From Syntrophales bacterium (lineage in GTDB: Bacteria; Desulfobacterota; Syntrophia; Syntrophales; PHBD01): a stretch of 64,000 nucleotides of DNA. Below, piece by piece: positions 44,375 to 52,883 of the stretch (within the stretch, counting starts at the first letter, position 1; each line of letters opens with the position of its first letter). The position numbers and the translations under genes are program-made. The stretch is taken from the NCBI GenBank assembly GCA_035363115.1, contig DAOSEM010000012.1, positions 1-64,000 of the forward strand, read 5' to 3'. A model generated the notes under the pieces. The model was not told the DNA's origin and did not search any database. It saw nothing but the letters and a program-made list of their open reading frames with translations.

Positions 44375-44746
44375 TTAATATCGACGTTGAGGACGCCTTT
44401 GCGTATCGTGACGCTCCCGATAAATGTCCCTCCGGAGTTGTGCAAATTCGTGTTCAAGGCGGGTCATTTCCTGGTGGTTGAACCCGTCTTGCCCTGCCCG
44501 GTCCATGTGGGCCCTGATTCGGTTCAGCTCGTTTCGTAAACGACTCGCCTCGGGAGGTGTGAGCGAACCATCGCGCACGCCCGCATTGATCTTTGAATGT
44601 GCGTCATGGATCTCCCCTCTGAGATGATGCCATCTCTCCCGCTGTTTTTGATCCTGATGACGACCCGGCTGGGCATTGGCAATACAGGATGAGAAGCAAA
44701 ACAGGACGAAAACCATGACTGCGCATACATTCCAGAATTTCTTCAT
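44375..44746 (-). CDS. Small periplasmic basic protein
   Basis: A 123-residue protein with a signal peptide ending near ANAQ, then a charged helical region (LRGEIHDAHSKINAGVRDG, LTPPEASRLRNELNRIRAHM) similar in layout to Spy/CpxP-like or EF-hand-like periplasmic helices, though no family can be fixed. The GSLTPPEASRLR segment is the most motif-like part. GGGAGG precedes the ATG at 44746. Together with the repeat protein downstream it forms a same-strand pair of small exported proteins. Confidence 0.65.
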   Translation of the reverse strand: MKKFWNVCAVMVFVLFCFSSCIANAQPGRHQDQKQRERWHHLRGEIHDAHSKINAGVRDGSLTPPEASRLRNELNRIRAHMDRAGQDGFNHQEMTRLEHEFAQLRRDIYRERHDTQRRPQRRY

Positions 44747-44948
44747 GTTCCTCCTCCCGCCTTCTGGGTTGACATCTTTGTTTTTCATTGTTCCCGCCGA
44801 TAGGTTATAAGGGAATTCATTCTATAATTAAACAGAAAATACCGTCCAGGCATGCAAATATCACAACTCGATCATTGATCACGATCTGAGCTACGCCGGC
44901 AATTTATTAAGGGAATTTTGGCTGAAAAATACTCGGGAGGAAATGCGC

Positions 44949-45146
44949 ATGGAACGAAACGTTGGAACGATTGACAGGGTCATCCGGCTCGTTATCGCCA
45001 TTGTTCTCATCGCAGCCAATGCCGCGGGCTGGATCACGGGAATTACCGGTCTTGTCCTTGCCGTAATTGCCGGGATGCTTCTCTCGAGCGTTGCGTCGGG
45101 ATACTGTCCTCTCTACACGAGGCTTGGAAACAAAAAGTCAATATGA
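44949..45146 (+). CDS. DUF2892 (YgaP-like) inner membrane protein
   Basis: A 65-residue protein with NVGTIDRVIRLVIAIVLI, a second helix, then SGYCPLYTRLG, the standard DUF2892 pattern of two helices and a conserved CPLY motif. In some proteins the domain is joined to a rhodanese. GGGAGG lies 8 bp upstream of the ATG at 44949. Confidence 0.88.
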   Translation: MERNVGTIDRVIRLVIAIVLIAANAAGWITGITGLVLAVIAGMLLSSVASGYCPLYTRLGNKKSI

Positions 45147-45254
45147 CCCAATATGATCTTCTGCAAATATTGTTGCTCACGAAAAGATAAGAATTAGCCT
45201 TCTCGCCAATGTATTCAGATATTAAGATGTCAGCGTTGACAACGCTGTGCTCAT

Positions 45255-45500
45255 TCAATGCGATTGATCGTCTTTATCGCCATGGAAATAGATATCCAGA
45301 GACATCTGCTGGACTTTTCGGCACGTATTTGCCCAATCCAAGAAAACGTTTTTCCCTTCTACGGGAAGCACAGGGACCTGAGCGACATACATTCTGATCA
45401 TACGCTCCATTTGCTCCTGTATAATGGTTAATGAATTAAAAGTATTGCTAAATGCCATCTTGTTAATCTGAAGCTGTCTCGAGATCATGTCCTGGTCCAT
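45255..45500 (-). CDS. Phasin-like small helical protein
   Basis: An 81-residue, mostly helical protein. The arrangement NTFNSLTIIQEQMERMIRMY ... VPVLPVEGKNVFLDWANTCRKV is reminiscent of phasin-family proteins that coat polyhydroxyalkanoate granules, though it is shorter than most. GGAGG 9 bp upstream of the ATG at 45500 sets the start. Last host gene before the integrative element. Confidence 0.5.
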   Translation of the reverse strand: MDQDMISRQLQINKMAFSNTFNSLTIIQEQMERMIRMYVAQVPVLPVEGKNVFLDWANTCRKVQQMSLDIYFHGDKDDQSH

Positions 45501-45799
45501 TATCCACATCCTCCTTCGCGATTGATAGAATGGCAATTTGCTTTATTGTCTGCTTTTACATGATCCATGCCAACAGAGACGCTTGATTGATCGTCAGTCA
45601 ACGATTTAATTATTGCCTGGGGCAAGTAACGGCGCCACGCGAGACATCAAGTCCTGTCTGCTCTCATCGCATTGATAATATTTATGATTTTTAAATAGAT
45701 AAGGGCTGTTTCCGATGTTATGTCGAATGGAGCGAAACGGAATTATTAAAACAAGATATCAAGGAGAGATTTGACGGTGATGTCAATGGTGTGACGTTT
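45501..45799. other. Noncoding host flank next to the element
   Basis: AT-rich sequence with no ORF, tRNA or clear promoter. It is the sequence that lay downstream of tRNA-Arg before the element inserted. Confidence 0.5.
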
Positions 45800-45854
45800 A
45801 AATAAATGGTGCCCCCGGAGTGACTCGAACACTCGGCACCCGGATTAGGAATCC
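45800..45854 (-). other. Distal attachment site: tRNA-Arg 3' fragment
   Basis: 55 bp identical to 60909-60963, covering the CCA end, acceptor strand, T arm, variable region and part of the anticodon stem-loop of tRNA-Arg(CCT). The 5' half of the tRNA is missing, so it is not a working gene. This is the duplicated core left by tyrosine-recombinase integration. Confidence 0.95.
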
Positions 45855-45970
45855 TTTCTATCTGCCAGCACCATGTAGCACCTTGTACAATTTATCCATT
45901 GACATATAAAGAGTTTTCTTCTACTGTACCCTCACGATTTGGCATCTTGAAGATCGATATTTCAGCCGAA

Positions 45971-45993
45971 AAGTGGGGAGAGGGTGGGGAGAG
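45971..45993 (+). repeat. Integrase arm-type repeat, left end
   Basis: A 23-bp motif, AAGTGGGGAGAG followed by a second GTGGGGAGAG-like half, matching 60836-60858 at 22 of 23 positions and in the same orientation. In the excised circle the two copies would flank the tRNA-derived core on opposite sides, as the P and P' arms do in phage attP sites. Confidence 0.7.
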
Positions 45994-46038
45994 CCAGAGT
46001 AACGGATTTCCCACATGGTACCCCAGGAAGGAGACACC

Positions 46039-47262
46039 ATGCCAGTCCAATGGAAGAAAACAAATTTCCCCGGGGTCAGGTATTATGAGCACCCTACCCG
46101 AAAGAACGGAATTCAGCGGGACCGATATTTTGCGATCCGTTACCAAGCAAAAGGGCAGCGGAAAGAGGAAGGTCTGGGATGGGCTACTGAAGACTGGACG
46201 CTTGAAAAGGCAGCCCTTGAACTTGCGAGATTGAAGGAAGCGGCAAGGAAGGGTGATGGGCCGGTTCGTCTCTCAGAAGCACGTGAACTGGCTGAGCGTG
46301 AACGGCAGGAAGCCGAGGCCGAAAGGGAACGAAAAGCACGTGAGGCTGTAACTTTTGGGGAATACTTCAACAGAGTCTATAAGCCGCAAGCGGAAGCCGA
46401 CAAGAAACCCGAAAGTTACAAAAGAGAAGATCAATTGTTTACCCTTTGGATCGAGCCGGTGATCGGAGGAGTCGCTTTGTCCGAAATTGCCCCCTTCCAT
46501 CTTGAGCGACTCAAGAAGAGCATGACCGATGCTGGCAGGAGCCCCAGGAGCATTGAATATGCCCTGGCTGTAGTCCGACAGGTTTTTCGTTCAGCACAAC
46601 GAAACGGCCTCTTCCAGGGAGAGAGCCCGACAACGAAGGTCAAATGGCCAAAGACTGACAATGCACGGATGCGTTACCTATCTGCCGAAGAAGCACATCG
46701 ACTTCTGGAAGCCCTGAAGGAGAAGAGTGTTGATGTGCATGACATCACCCTTTTGGGCCTCCATTGCGGTTTGAGATTCGGGGAGATCGCGGCCCTAACT
46801 TGGGCTGATGTGGATATGGGAAAGGGCCTCCTTACCATCCGCGACGCAAAGGCAGGATCCCGCTTTGCACGATTGACAGAGACTGCGAAGGAAATGCTCA
46901 AGAACAGACCGAGGAAGAATGGAACGGATCTTATCTTTCAAGGCCGGGGCGGACAGAGGATGAAAAAAATATCACACACCTTCTGGCGTGTGCTTGATAA
47001 TCTGGGACTGAATGATGGTTGTCAGGATCAGAAATTACGACTGTCCTTCCACAGCACGAGACACACTTTTGGAACCCTCCTATACGAGCAGACTCAAGAC
47101 CTGTACGTCGTTCAGAAGATGATGGGGCACGCGACAAGCACTATGACTGCCCGATACGCGAAGATGACAGAAAACCGCTTGAAGGAAGCCACAGAGGCCA
47201 TCGAAAAGGCCTTGGAACCGAAGAAATCGGCTGAAGTTGTTAATTTTGGCAACACGCAGTAA
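46039..47262 (+). CDS. int: Tyrosine recombinase/integrase
   Basis: A 407-residue phage-type integrase. An N-terminal arm-binding and SAM-like region (FPGVRYYEHPTRKNG; FGEYFNRVYKPQAEADKK) precedes the catalytic domain with the Arg in HCGLRFGEIAALTW, HSTRHTFGTLL (HxxR), GHATSTMTARYAKM (second His and nucleophile Tyr). It should catalyse integration and excision at the tRNA-Arg core; it sits 185 bp from the distal att copy. GGAGAC before the ATG at 46039 supports the start; an earlier ATG lacks one. Confidence 0.96.
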   Translation: MPVQWKKTNFPGVRYYEHPTRKNGIQRDRYFAIRYQAKGQRKEEGLGWATEDWTLEKAALELARLKEAARKGDGPVRLSEARELAERERQEAEAERERKAREAVTFGEYFNRVYKPQAEADKKPESYKREDQLFTLWIEPVIGGVALSEIAPFHLERLKKSMTDAGRSPRSIEYALAVVRQVFRSAQRNGLFQGESPTTKVKWPKTDNARMRYLSAEEAHRLLEALKEKSVDVHDITLLGLHCGLRFGEIAALTWADVDMGKGLLTIRDAKAGSRFARLTETAKEMLKNRPRKNGTDLIFQGRGGQRMKKISHTFWRVLDNLGLNDGCQDQKLRLSFHSTRHTFGTLLYEQTQDLYVVQKMMGHATSTMTARYAKMTENRLKEATEAIEKALEPKKSAEVVNFGNTQ

Positions 47263-47300
47263 TCAATCAAGTGGTATAATCAAGGCTATAGGAGGTACGT

Positions 47301-47582
47301 ATGGCAAGGGTCGCCGTAATCGTTGTTTCCGTAATTTTGATCTTAACCGGTTGTGTGCATGATCGCTGGCGTTCCAGCGAATTTACGGTACCCGAGGGGA
47401 AGACTCAGGCCGATTATGAGGCCGCGAAAGCCGACTGCAAGCATAAAGTAGAGAACGCCATCAGCAAGGGTGAGATGATTCTGACGGGTGCTGTCATTTA
47501 TAACCGGAACATGGGCAGACTATATCAGTCTTGTATGGAAGGGAAGGGCTTCCCTTGCAAAGGCAATGATTGCTATTATTAA
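47301..47582 (+). CDS. Small lipoprotein
   Basis: A 93-residue protein with a lipoprotein signal, LILTGC, so it is likely anchored in the outer or inner membrane. The mature part has five further Cys (DCKHKVENA, SCMEGKGFPCKGNDCYY). Similar Cys-containing small lipoproteins occur next to integrases in some elements, but no function is known to me. AGGAGG precedes the ATG. Confidence 0.75.
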   Translation: MARVAVIVVSVILILTGCVHDRWRSSEFTVPEGKTQADYEAAKADCKHKVENAISKGEMILTGAVIYNRNMGRLYQSCMEGKGFPCKGNDCYY

Positions 47583-47636
47583 TTATTACCTTATTAACAC
47601 CACCGCCGGAAATAGAAATCTATACTAACTATCAGT

Positions 47637-49967
47637 TTACATTTTCCCCACTTCTTTCTCTTTTCCCAGTTGGAAAATTATCGGTATGATAGTAATTGCA
47701 AGCCCCTTCGACGCTTGTGCGATGCTGTTAAATATTGTCTCCACATCATCAGTTGACTCACCGTTGTCAGCAATATCATCTTTTTCGCTAATTGCCCGTT
47801 GGCTTTGACGAAGCATTCCGAGAGCAAGAAAGTACAACCCCCATTTGAACCAACTCTTCAATAGGTCTGGATCGAGAGTCCGACGACGAAACATTTCGTT
47901 TCGTAGGTGAATATTGTCCATGTTAATATAGATATCGATAGATTCTTCATCACCATGCTTAAGTTTAAGGGCCGATGTTTCGTTGAAATCGTGAATTGCC
48001 CACTTGTCCTGATGAACAGGGATTGGAGGGTTGAATTCATTTTCAGAGGCACCAGAGGGTGGGGGCTTTGTTCCGGGTTTTGCTGGCGGTGCTTCTTGTT
48101 CAACTTGCATCAAAAAACTTGATTCAAAAGGGCTCACCCGTGATATATCAGAAACGTACACAGTTACGCGGAGTTGATCACTAGGGCTGCAGGTTCTTGG
48201 AGGAGCAAATCTTAACGTCGCTCTTCCATTCCAAAGATGAACAGATCCAACACGATTAGGTGCCCCTCTTATCTCGAGCCTCCCGGGATCGGTCGTCCTC
48301 GAGAAGTAGTCATTGTTTGCATCTGTCTCAAAATCGATACGACACGTACGGTTAACAGGGCATTTCTTCGTCACTCCGCCTTTGGGTTCATTTGCTATTC
48401 TAAAAAAGGTTGGAAAATGTTTGCCTATGAATGGTTCCGGTTCAGGTATTGGCCCTATTGGTGTTTTAATCTTTTGTCCTTTACCGAACAAATTAGCAAG
48501 AGTTGGGTCGCTCTTAATTAGTGCTTTAAATATTTCCGAAGAATCTTCTTGGACTTCAGTCGCCAGACTTGACTGTCGTCGTCTTGCATTGAGTTCTTTC
48601 AAGCCGGCGTGATCTTTCAAATACTCTATAATAGAATCCTCCAATATTATTCTTTCCGGTATCTGACGCATTCGATCACGTGACGCAAGGAACAGATCCT
48701 CACGTACCCTTTTATCGAGTGCAGTACAATCAACAATTACTAACATATCTTTTGCTACATAATCCATTCTGGTCCGGCGTTCAATGTAGTCGCTTTCACG
48801 TGAACTATGGAGTTGCCCGTTTACAGTATAGAATATTCCGCCGACAAATCTTTGGTCAGTTCCTGTAGGTGAGCGGTCAATTCTTTCTTTAACAACAACA
48901 AGACGAACCTGAACTGTCCCCAAATCAGGTACTTCCATTGGACCACCTGTATCGAAGCCAGGCTCAATAAGATCCCTTCTATCCGCCAAGACGGAACACA
49001 GTCCAGCCATGGTAGTGTCGTAAGAGTGGGCTTTGTATCCTGCTCTTCTTTCTTGGAGTCGAATGGGAATTCCTGGCTCCATGAGATGTCTTTCTAATTC
49101 ATACCGAAGATCCAATGTAATGGGGCCTTTTAAGCGTCCAGGAATCTTATAATCCCACAACTTTATACATGTACCAGCAGTAAGAAAATCTTCATATAGT
49201 TGCGGATACCGGCTCCCGGGTAGAACGGGGATCTCGTCACTTTCAAAAGACAGGACATTTCCTTCTGGGGCCAAATAAACATACATTGTATGTGGTTGTG
49301 TTGGACCAGGATCAAGTCGCCGGATTATCGTAAATCCCCACCGATTTCCAAGTATTGGTGTTCTTGCTGGCAGATCCGGTTGACGCTTTGAAATAATCAA
49401 TTGGAAACTATGTCTTCCCGAAAACTGTAGCACTCCCGTCCCTCCCATGTTGAACGTTCCCTGAACAAATGGGACGGCAGTTTTGTTTTGTTTTAGAAGA
49501 GATAAGAAAGTTTCTGGAAAGTCGTCTGGCGACTGCCCCTCGCCATTGTCAATAATAAGAAAAGCTGGATTCTTCTTGGTACCACACGCAACAAGTCGAA
49601 TGCGTTCGGCATACTGTGTTCGAACACTCGCATCTAAATTTTGTACTCGTCCATCACGTATTCCAAGAAAACGCTTAACGGCCTCCTGCATGGTCGTTGG
49701 TGCTTCTGTTCCTTTTGGATCTATACCTAACTTAATGCATTCTGCTGTCAATATTGCATCTATTGAATTAACTAACTTTTCCACTAATGAGGCAACCGGC
49801 GAACTCTGCTGATTCCCAACAATTCCACGATTATTGGCGGTGTCACCATATGGCCGCCAAATTGTTCGATCATCCCATAAGCCGCATTCCTGAAGAATGA
49901 ACACAACTTCCTCTTCAGTTTCCGCTCTTAATAAATTGAGACAAAAATCTCTCGGTTGTAACTTCAT
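47637..49967 (-). CDS. GHKL (Hsp90/MutL-like) ATPase of putative defence pair
   Basis: A 776-residue protein whose first 190 residues carry the Bergerat ATP fold: N-box ASLVEKLVNSIDAIL (Glu63, Asn67), G1 IIDNGEGQSPDDF (residues 138-150) and G2 GTFNMGGTGVLQFSG. A transducer-like region with YELERHLMEPGIPIRL and a receiver of conserved RD residues follows; residues 500-776 have no recognised domain and no PD-(D/E)xK or HNH motif is evident. The gene begins 31 bp after the methyltransferase and has GGGGAGG upstream. Composition is clearly more AT-rich than the chromosome. A restriction, chromatin-like or sensing role is inferred from the partner. Confidence 0.8.
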   Translation of the reverse strand: MKLQPRDFCLNLLRAETEEEVVFILQECGLWDDRTIWRPYGDTANNRGIVGNQQSSPVASLVEKLVNSIDAILTAECIKLGIDPKGTEAPTTMQEAVKRFLGIRDGRVQNLDASVRTQYAERIRLVACGTKKNPAFLIIDNGEGQSPDDFPETFLSLLKQNKTAVPFVQGTFNMGGTGVLQFSGRHSFQLIISKRQPDLPARTPILGNRWGFTIIRRLDPGPTQPHTMYVYLAPEGNVLSFESDEIPVLPGSRYPQLYEDFLTAGTCIKLWDYKIPGRLKGPITLDLRYELERHLMEPGIPIRLQERRAGYKAHSYDTTMAGLCSVLADRRDLIEPGFDTGGPMEVPDLGTVQVRLVVVKERIDRSPTGTDQRFVGGIFYTVNGQLHSSRESDYIERRTRMDYVAKDMLVIVDCTALDKRVREDLFLASRDRMRQIPERIILEDSIIEYLKDHAGLKELNARRRQSSLATEVQEDSSEIFKALIKSDPTLANLFGKGQKIKTPIGPIPEPEPFIGKHFPTFFRIANEPKGGVTKKCPVNRTCRIDFETDANNDYFSRTTDPGRLEIRGAPNRVGSVHLWNGRATLRFAPPRTCSPSDQLRVTVYVSDISRVSPFESSFLMQVEQEAPPAKPGTKPPPSGASENEFNPPIPVHQDKWAIHDFNETSALKLKHGDEESIDIYINMDNIHLRNEMFRRRTLDPDLLKSWFKWGLYFLALGMLRQSQRAISEKDDIADNGESTDDVETIFNSIAQASKGLAITIIPIIFQLGKEKEVGKM

Positions 49968-49998
49968 CTGCGTTGACCTCCCCTTAATAATCAGGAAT

Positions 49999-51195
49999 CT
50001 ACTGGCAAGGACGATGCAGTAACACAAACTCGTGACTGTTTATTTGATTAGATTTCACTTCAACATACCACTTACGATGAGGGACAATCCTTTTTATTAT
50101 GCCATCTGTTGAATTGGGTTTCATGACCTCTTCAAAACCTGCCATCTCCATTGTAGACCGGAAACGCGGCAACTGTTGTTTCGGGTCTGAAAATCCAACA
50201 ACTTGTGCCACAATAGTAGATGGAGTTATAATACTTTTAAGTGACTTAAAAACAGTATATAATTTAGTGAAATAGTGACCATCGGGTCTCTTGCGTGATC
50301 CAAAAGTATAATGGCTTTCTCCTGCTCCATCAGTCAGTTGAAGGATTTGATACGGTAAAGAAGTTTCTTTTCTTCCTAATAGTTGCCAGCGGTGATAGAG
50401 TACATGTACACATGGATAAGGTGGTGATGTAAGTATTAAGGATACAGGGGGCAGTGGATCCAAGACCACATGATCTGGTAGATTTTCCGCATCTGACTCA
50501 AAAACTTTGAAGTTCTGACGAAAACCTCCTGGCCATTTATATTTCCTACAGACTTTAGAGTATACTTTCATCTGTTTCAAAACTTCCTTTGAAACAATAC
50601 GAATTTTTTGAATTAAATCCCATGGTGAAGGGAACACACGACGACAATCGTAACAGAGTTGTCCGACACGAAGAACCGTAAATAAGGCAAGTCGACGGGC
50701 ACCAGGATTCTCCAAACAAAGTGCCTTTGTTCTCAAGAATAGTAGAAGCGATTCTGTCAATTGCGAGAATTCTGTTGTATTTGGTGTCGATAATAAAACA
50801 GCAACATACTGAGAATGTAGGATATTACTAATCAACGAAGAACTCCACATCTGGTATTCATGTAGAGCCTTATTATCAGCAGGCCACGCTTTCGCTCGAG
50901 TTACAAAACAAGCAAGTGGATTCAGATCAGAGCAAATTACTCGTCGACCTGTCGAGAGGGCTTCGATAGCAGTTGTCCCACCGCCAACGAAGGGATCGAG
51001 AACAAGATCACCGGGTCGTGTTAATCCAAGGATTAAAGCACGTGCTAACTGTGGTGACATACGTGCGGGATATCGATAAAGCGGGTGTGTCAGGCTTGTG
51101 GCAGAATCTCGTGACTCTGCCGCTTCAAGAAACGACTGCCAAGGTAATGTTTCCGAATCAGTATATTTCTGATCCTCATCAGTTAAAGTATTCAT
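49999..51195 (-). CDS. DNA methyltransferase (SPPY type) of putative defence pair
   Basis: A 398-residue SAM-dependent DNA methylase. Near the N-terminus HPLYRYPARMSPQLARALI precedes motif I LDPFVGGGTTAIEAL (residues 66-80) and CSDLNP; the catalytic motif IV is TSPPYP at about 256-261, typical of N4-cytosine or N6-adenine enzymes. About 175 residues, possibly a target-recognition region, separate motif I from motif IV. The upstream ATG at 51195 has only a weak GGAAAA site. No DNA-cleaving gene is adjacent; the partner is the GHKL ATPase downstream. Confidence 0.85.
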   Translation of the reverse strand: MNTLTDEDQKYTDSETLPWQSFLEAAESRDSATSLTHPLYRYPARMSPQLARALILGLTRPGDLVLDPFVGGGTTAIEALSTGRRVICSDLNPLACFVTRAKAWPADNKALHEYQMWSSSLISNILHSQYVAVLLSTPNTTEFSQLTESLLLFLRTKALCLENPGARRLALFTVLRVGQLCYDCRRVFPSPWDLIQKIRIVSKEVLKQMKVYSKVCRKYKWPGGFRQNFKVFESDAENLPDHVVLDPLPPVSLILTSPPYPCVHVLYHRWQLLGRKETSLPYQILQLTDGAGESHYTFGSRKRPDGHYFTKLYTVFKSLKSIITPSTIVAQVVGFSDPKQQLPRFRSTMEMAGFEEVMKPNSTDGIIKRIVPHRKWYVEVKSNQINSHEFVLLHRPCQ

Positions 51196-51509
51196 TGTTT
51201 TCCGAAAACATCCATTTAAGAAGATTACTACGGGCCATAGTAATTCTGATGGCCCTTTACTTTTAAAACAAGGGTTGGTGCTGATAATTTGATGGTTCTT
51301 TGTAGACTGAAAAGCAGGATAAAAATGAGGATTGCAGAGAAGCCGCAGGAACAATCATAACTCTTCCCTCATTCACATGATGGAGAGCACGGTCCAGAAT
51401 TGGAGACCTAAAAAACTTTTTTTATTCGTTAAGGAAATATTTATGGACTGTCAAGAGGAATATTCAATGTAATGTAATGAAGCAACAAGAAATTTTAGAG
51501 AATTATAAT
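51196..51509. other. Intergenic, AT-rich
   Basis: No ORF with a ribosome site. It holds the promoter for the methyltransferase-ATPase pair, presumably, and an AAAAAACTTTTTTT run near 51411-51424. Confidence 0.4.
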
Positions 51510-51812
51510 TCATGCTTTAATTTGTTTTCTTTCATGAAATTTACTTTTCCGGCTCCGCATCATAGCCGCGTGTTCGCGGAGCCGCTGTTTTCTTTCCGGC
51601 ATTTTTTCCAAATTCTCATGCACGAGCAACATCCAGCGAACAAGCTCGTGCTTGATACCGAGAGGCCTTCCATTGACCCCGTACCGCACCGGCAGCCCCC
51701 TGGTGTCGTACCAACGTCGTGCCGTGCGTCCACTCTTCCCCAGCACCGCCCCGATCGCCTTCCACCCGTGCACGAAGACCTGCTCGTCTTTCAAGACGTC
51801 GTCAATGTTCAT
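51510..51812 (-). CDS. Small HTH DNA-binding protein
   Basis: A 100-residue protein with a winged or MerR/AlpA-like helix-turn-helix (GWKAIGAVLGKSGRTARRWYDTRG, then VRYGVNGRPLGIKHELVRWM) and a basic C-terminal tail. Such proteins in integrative elements act as excisionases or transcription regulators. AGGAGG precedes the ATG at 51812. Confidence 0.75.
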   Translation of the reverse strand: MNIDDVLKDEQVFVHGWKAIGAVLGKSGRTARRWYDTRGLPVRYGVNGRPLGIKHELVRWMLLVHENLEKMPERKQRLREHAAMMRSRKSKFHERKQIKA

Positions 51813-52086
51813 AGTAATGCCTCCTAAATGCCACTGATTTCCGCGACTCCTTGTTGCCATCTATCCGGCCAGCCGTGTTGATGATACCTCTTTCAGCGGA
51901 TCCTGCCTGAGGAAACTTCAGTCAGGTCTCTTGAGGGCACTTGATGATTTCATGCAGATCCCAGACTACGATTTCGGCCTCTGAATTACTCGCGTCGACC
52001 GCAGACGGGTGATCCGTCGTTCCCTCCGGTGATCGTTAAAAATAGACGCCGAAAACCCCTCTCACGGCCGGTTTTCGGGGCCGATT

Positions 52087-52389
52087 TCAAGCCGCCAGCC
52101 GAATCCCGACCCGATTCGGGTTGGCCCCCATGCGGAAGGGGTGGAGGGAGCAGGATGTCGACATGCATTCCCGCACGAAGTCGGCTCTTCCGCCCTGGCA
52201 CTCCAGGCAGAACTCCCGGATCCGCCGGACCGACGGGCGGCCATGACCAAGCCGGTACGGATGTAAAGGACAGGACATGAAGCCCATTTCGCCTGCCGAC
52301 TCATCACCGTCGCACCCGGCAACCGCCCTTACGTTGCCGCCGCAACACCCTGCACAGTACCGCCCGATCGCATCCAACGGACTCGTCAT
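52087..52389 (-). CDS. Cys-rich zinc-ribbon-like protein
   Basis: A 100-residue protein with two similar units: CAGCCGGNVRAVAGC ... SCPLHPYRLG and CLECQGGRADFVREC ... SCSLHPFRMG. The eight or more Cys and paired His/Arg arrangement suggest two zinc-binding units. It is known to me only as a recurring type in phage-like and integrative elements; the role is unclear. AAGAAGGAGG precedes the ATG at 52389. It overlaps the preceding gene as ATGA. Confidence 0.65.
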   Translation of the reverse strand: MTSPLDAIGRYCAGCCGGNVRAVAGCDGDESAGEMGFMSCPLHPYRLGHGRPSVRRIREFCLECQGGRADFVRECMSTSCSLHPFRMGANPNRVGIRLAA

Positions 52390-52880
52390 TTGGCCTCCTT
52401 CTTCTTGGATTCGCTTATTGCCCCACGTGCTTGCATGCACGAGGCTTCCCACTCATCAACGGCCTCCCTGAATTCCGCCAGGGAGGCTTCCCCGGTTACT
52501 ACCCTGCCCTGCAACTCCTCGATCCGACGCTCGGCCTGTGACGTGATGTCGTTGACCCTAAAGGAACTGCCCCTGTACCCACCGACCACACGGTCCCTGG
52601 CGGATAGCATCGAGGAATCCATGACGATCAGCAGAGAACTCCTCGCGGCCTCGACCGAACCCTGCCGGAATGGATTCACCCATACGCATTCATTCGAGCC
52701 GACGACTCTCAAGTGCTCCAGTACTTGCTGCTTATTCTCCTTCAACGCCCTAATGAGAGGGGCAGCCCGAATAGGGTCCGGCTCTCCTTGGCCTTTGTAA
52801 TTTGCCCGCACCTTGCTCCCGGCAACGCTCAAGTCATAACCGAGGCTCCGCAGTCCCTCGATGATCAGTTTCGCCGTCAT
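52386..52880 (-). CDS. TubC_N-like small protein
   Basis: A 164-residue protein whose first 60 residues (AKLIIEGLRSLGYDLSVAG, then PLIRALKENKQQVLEHL) resemble the TubC_N docking-like fold found in replication modules of integrative elements. The C-terminal half is helical (SQAERRIEELQGRVV). It is coupled to the RepA-like gene, starting 3 nt after its stop, and to the next gene by ATGA. Confidence 0.6.
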   Translation of the reverse strand: MTAKLIIEGLRSLGYDLSVAGSKVRANYKGQGEPDPIRAAPLIRALKENKQQVLEHLRVVGSNECVWVNPFRQGSVEAARSSLLIVMDSSMLSARDRVVGGYRGSSFRVNDITSQAERRIEELQGRVVTGEASLAEFREAVDEWEASCMQARGAISESKKKEAK

Positions 52881-52883
52881 GCT

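Noticed and set aside
45800..45854. Second functional tRNA-Arg
   Set aside because: Only the 3' part is present; the sequence past the core does not rebuild the D arm or acceptor 5' strand.
47637..51195. Complete type II restriction-modification system
   Set aside because: No nuclease motif (PD-(D/E)xK, HNH, PLD) is seen in the ATPase or in a neighbouring gene, so it cannot be called as such.
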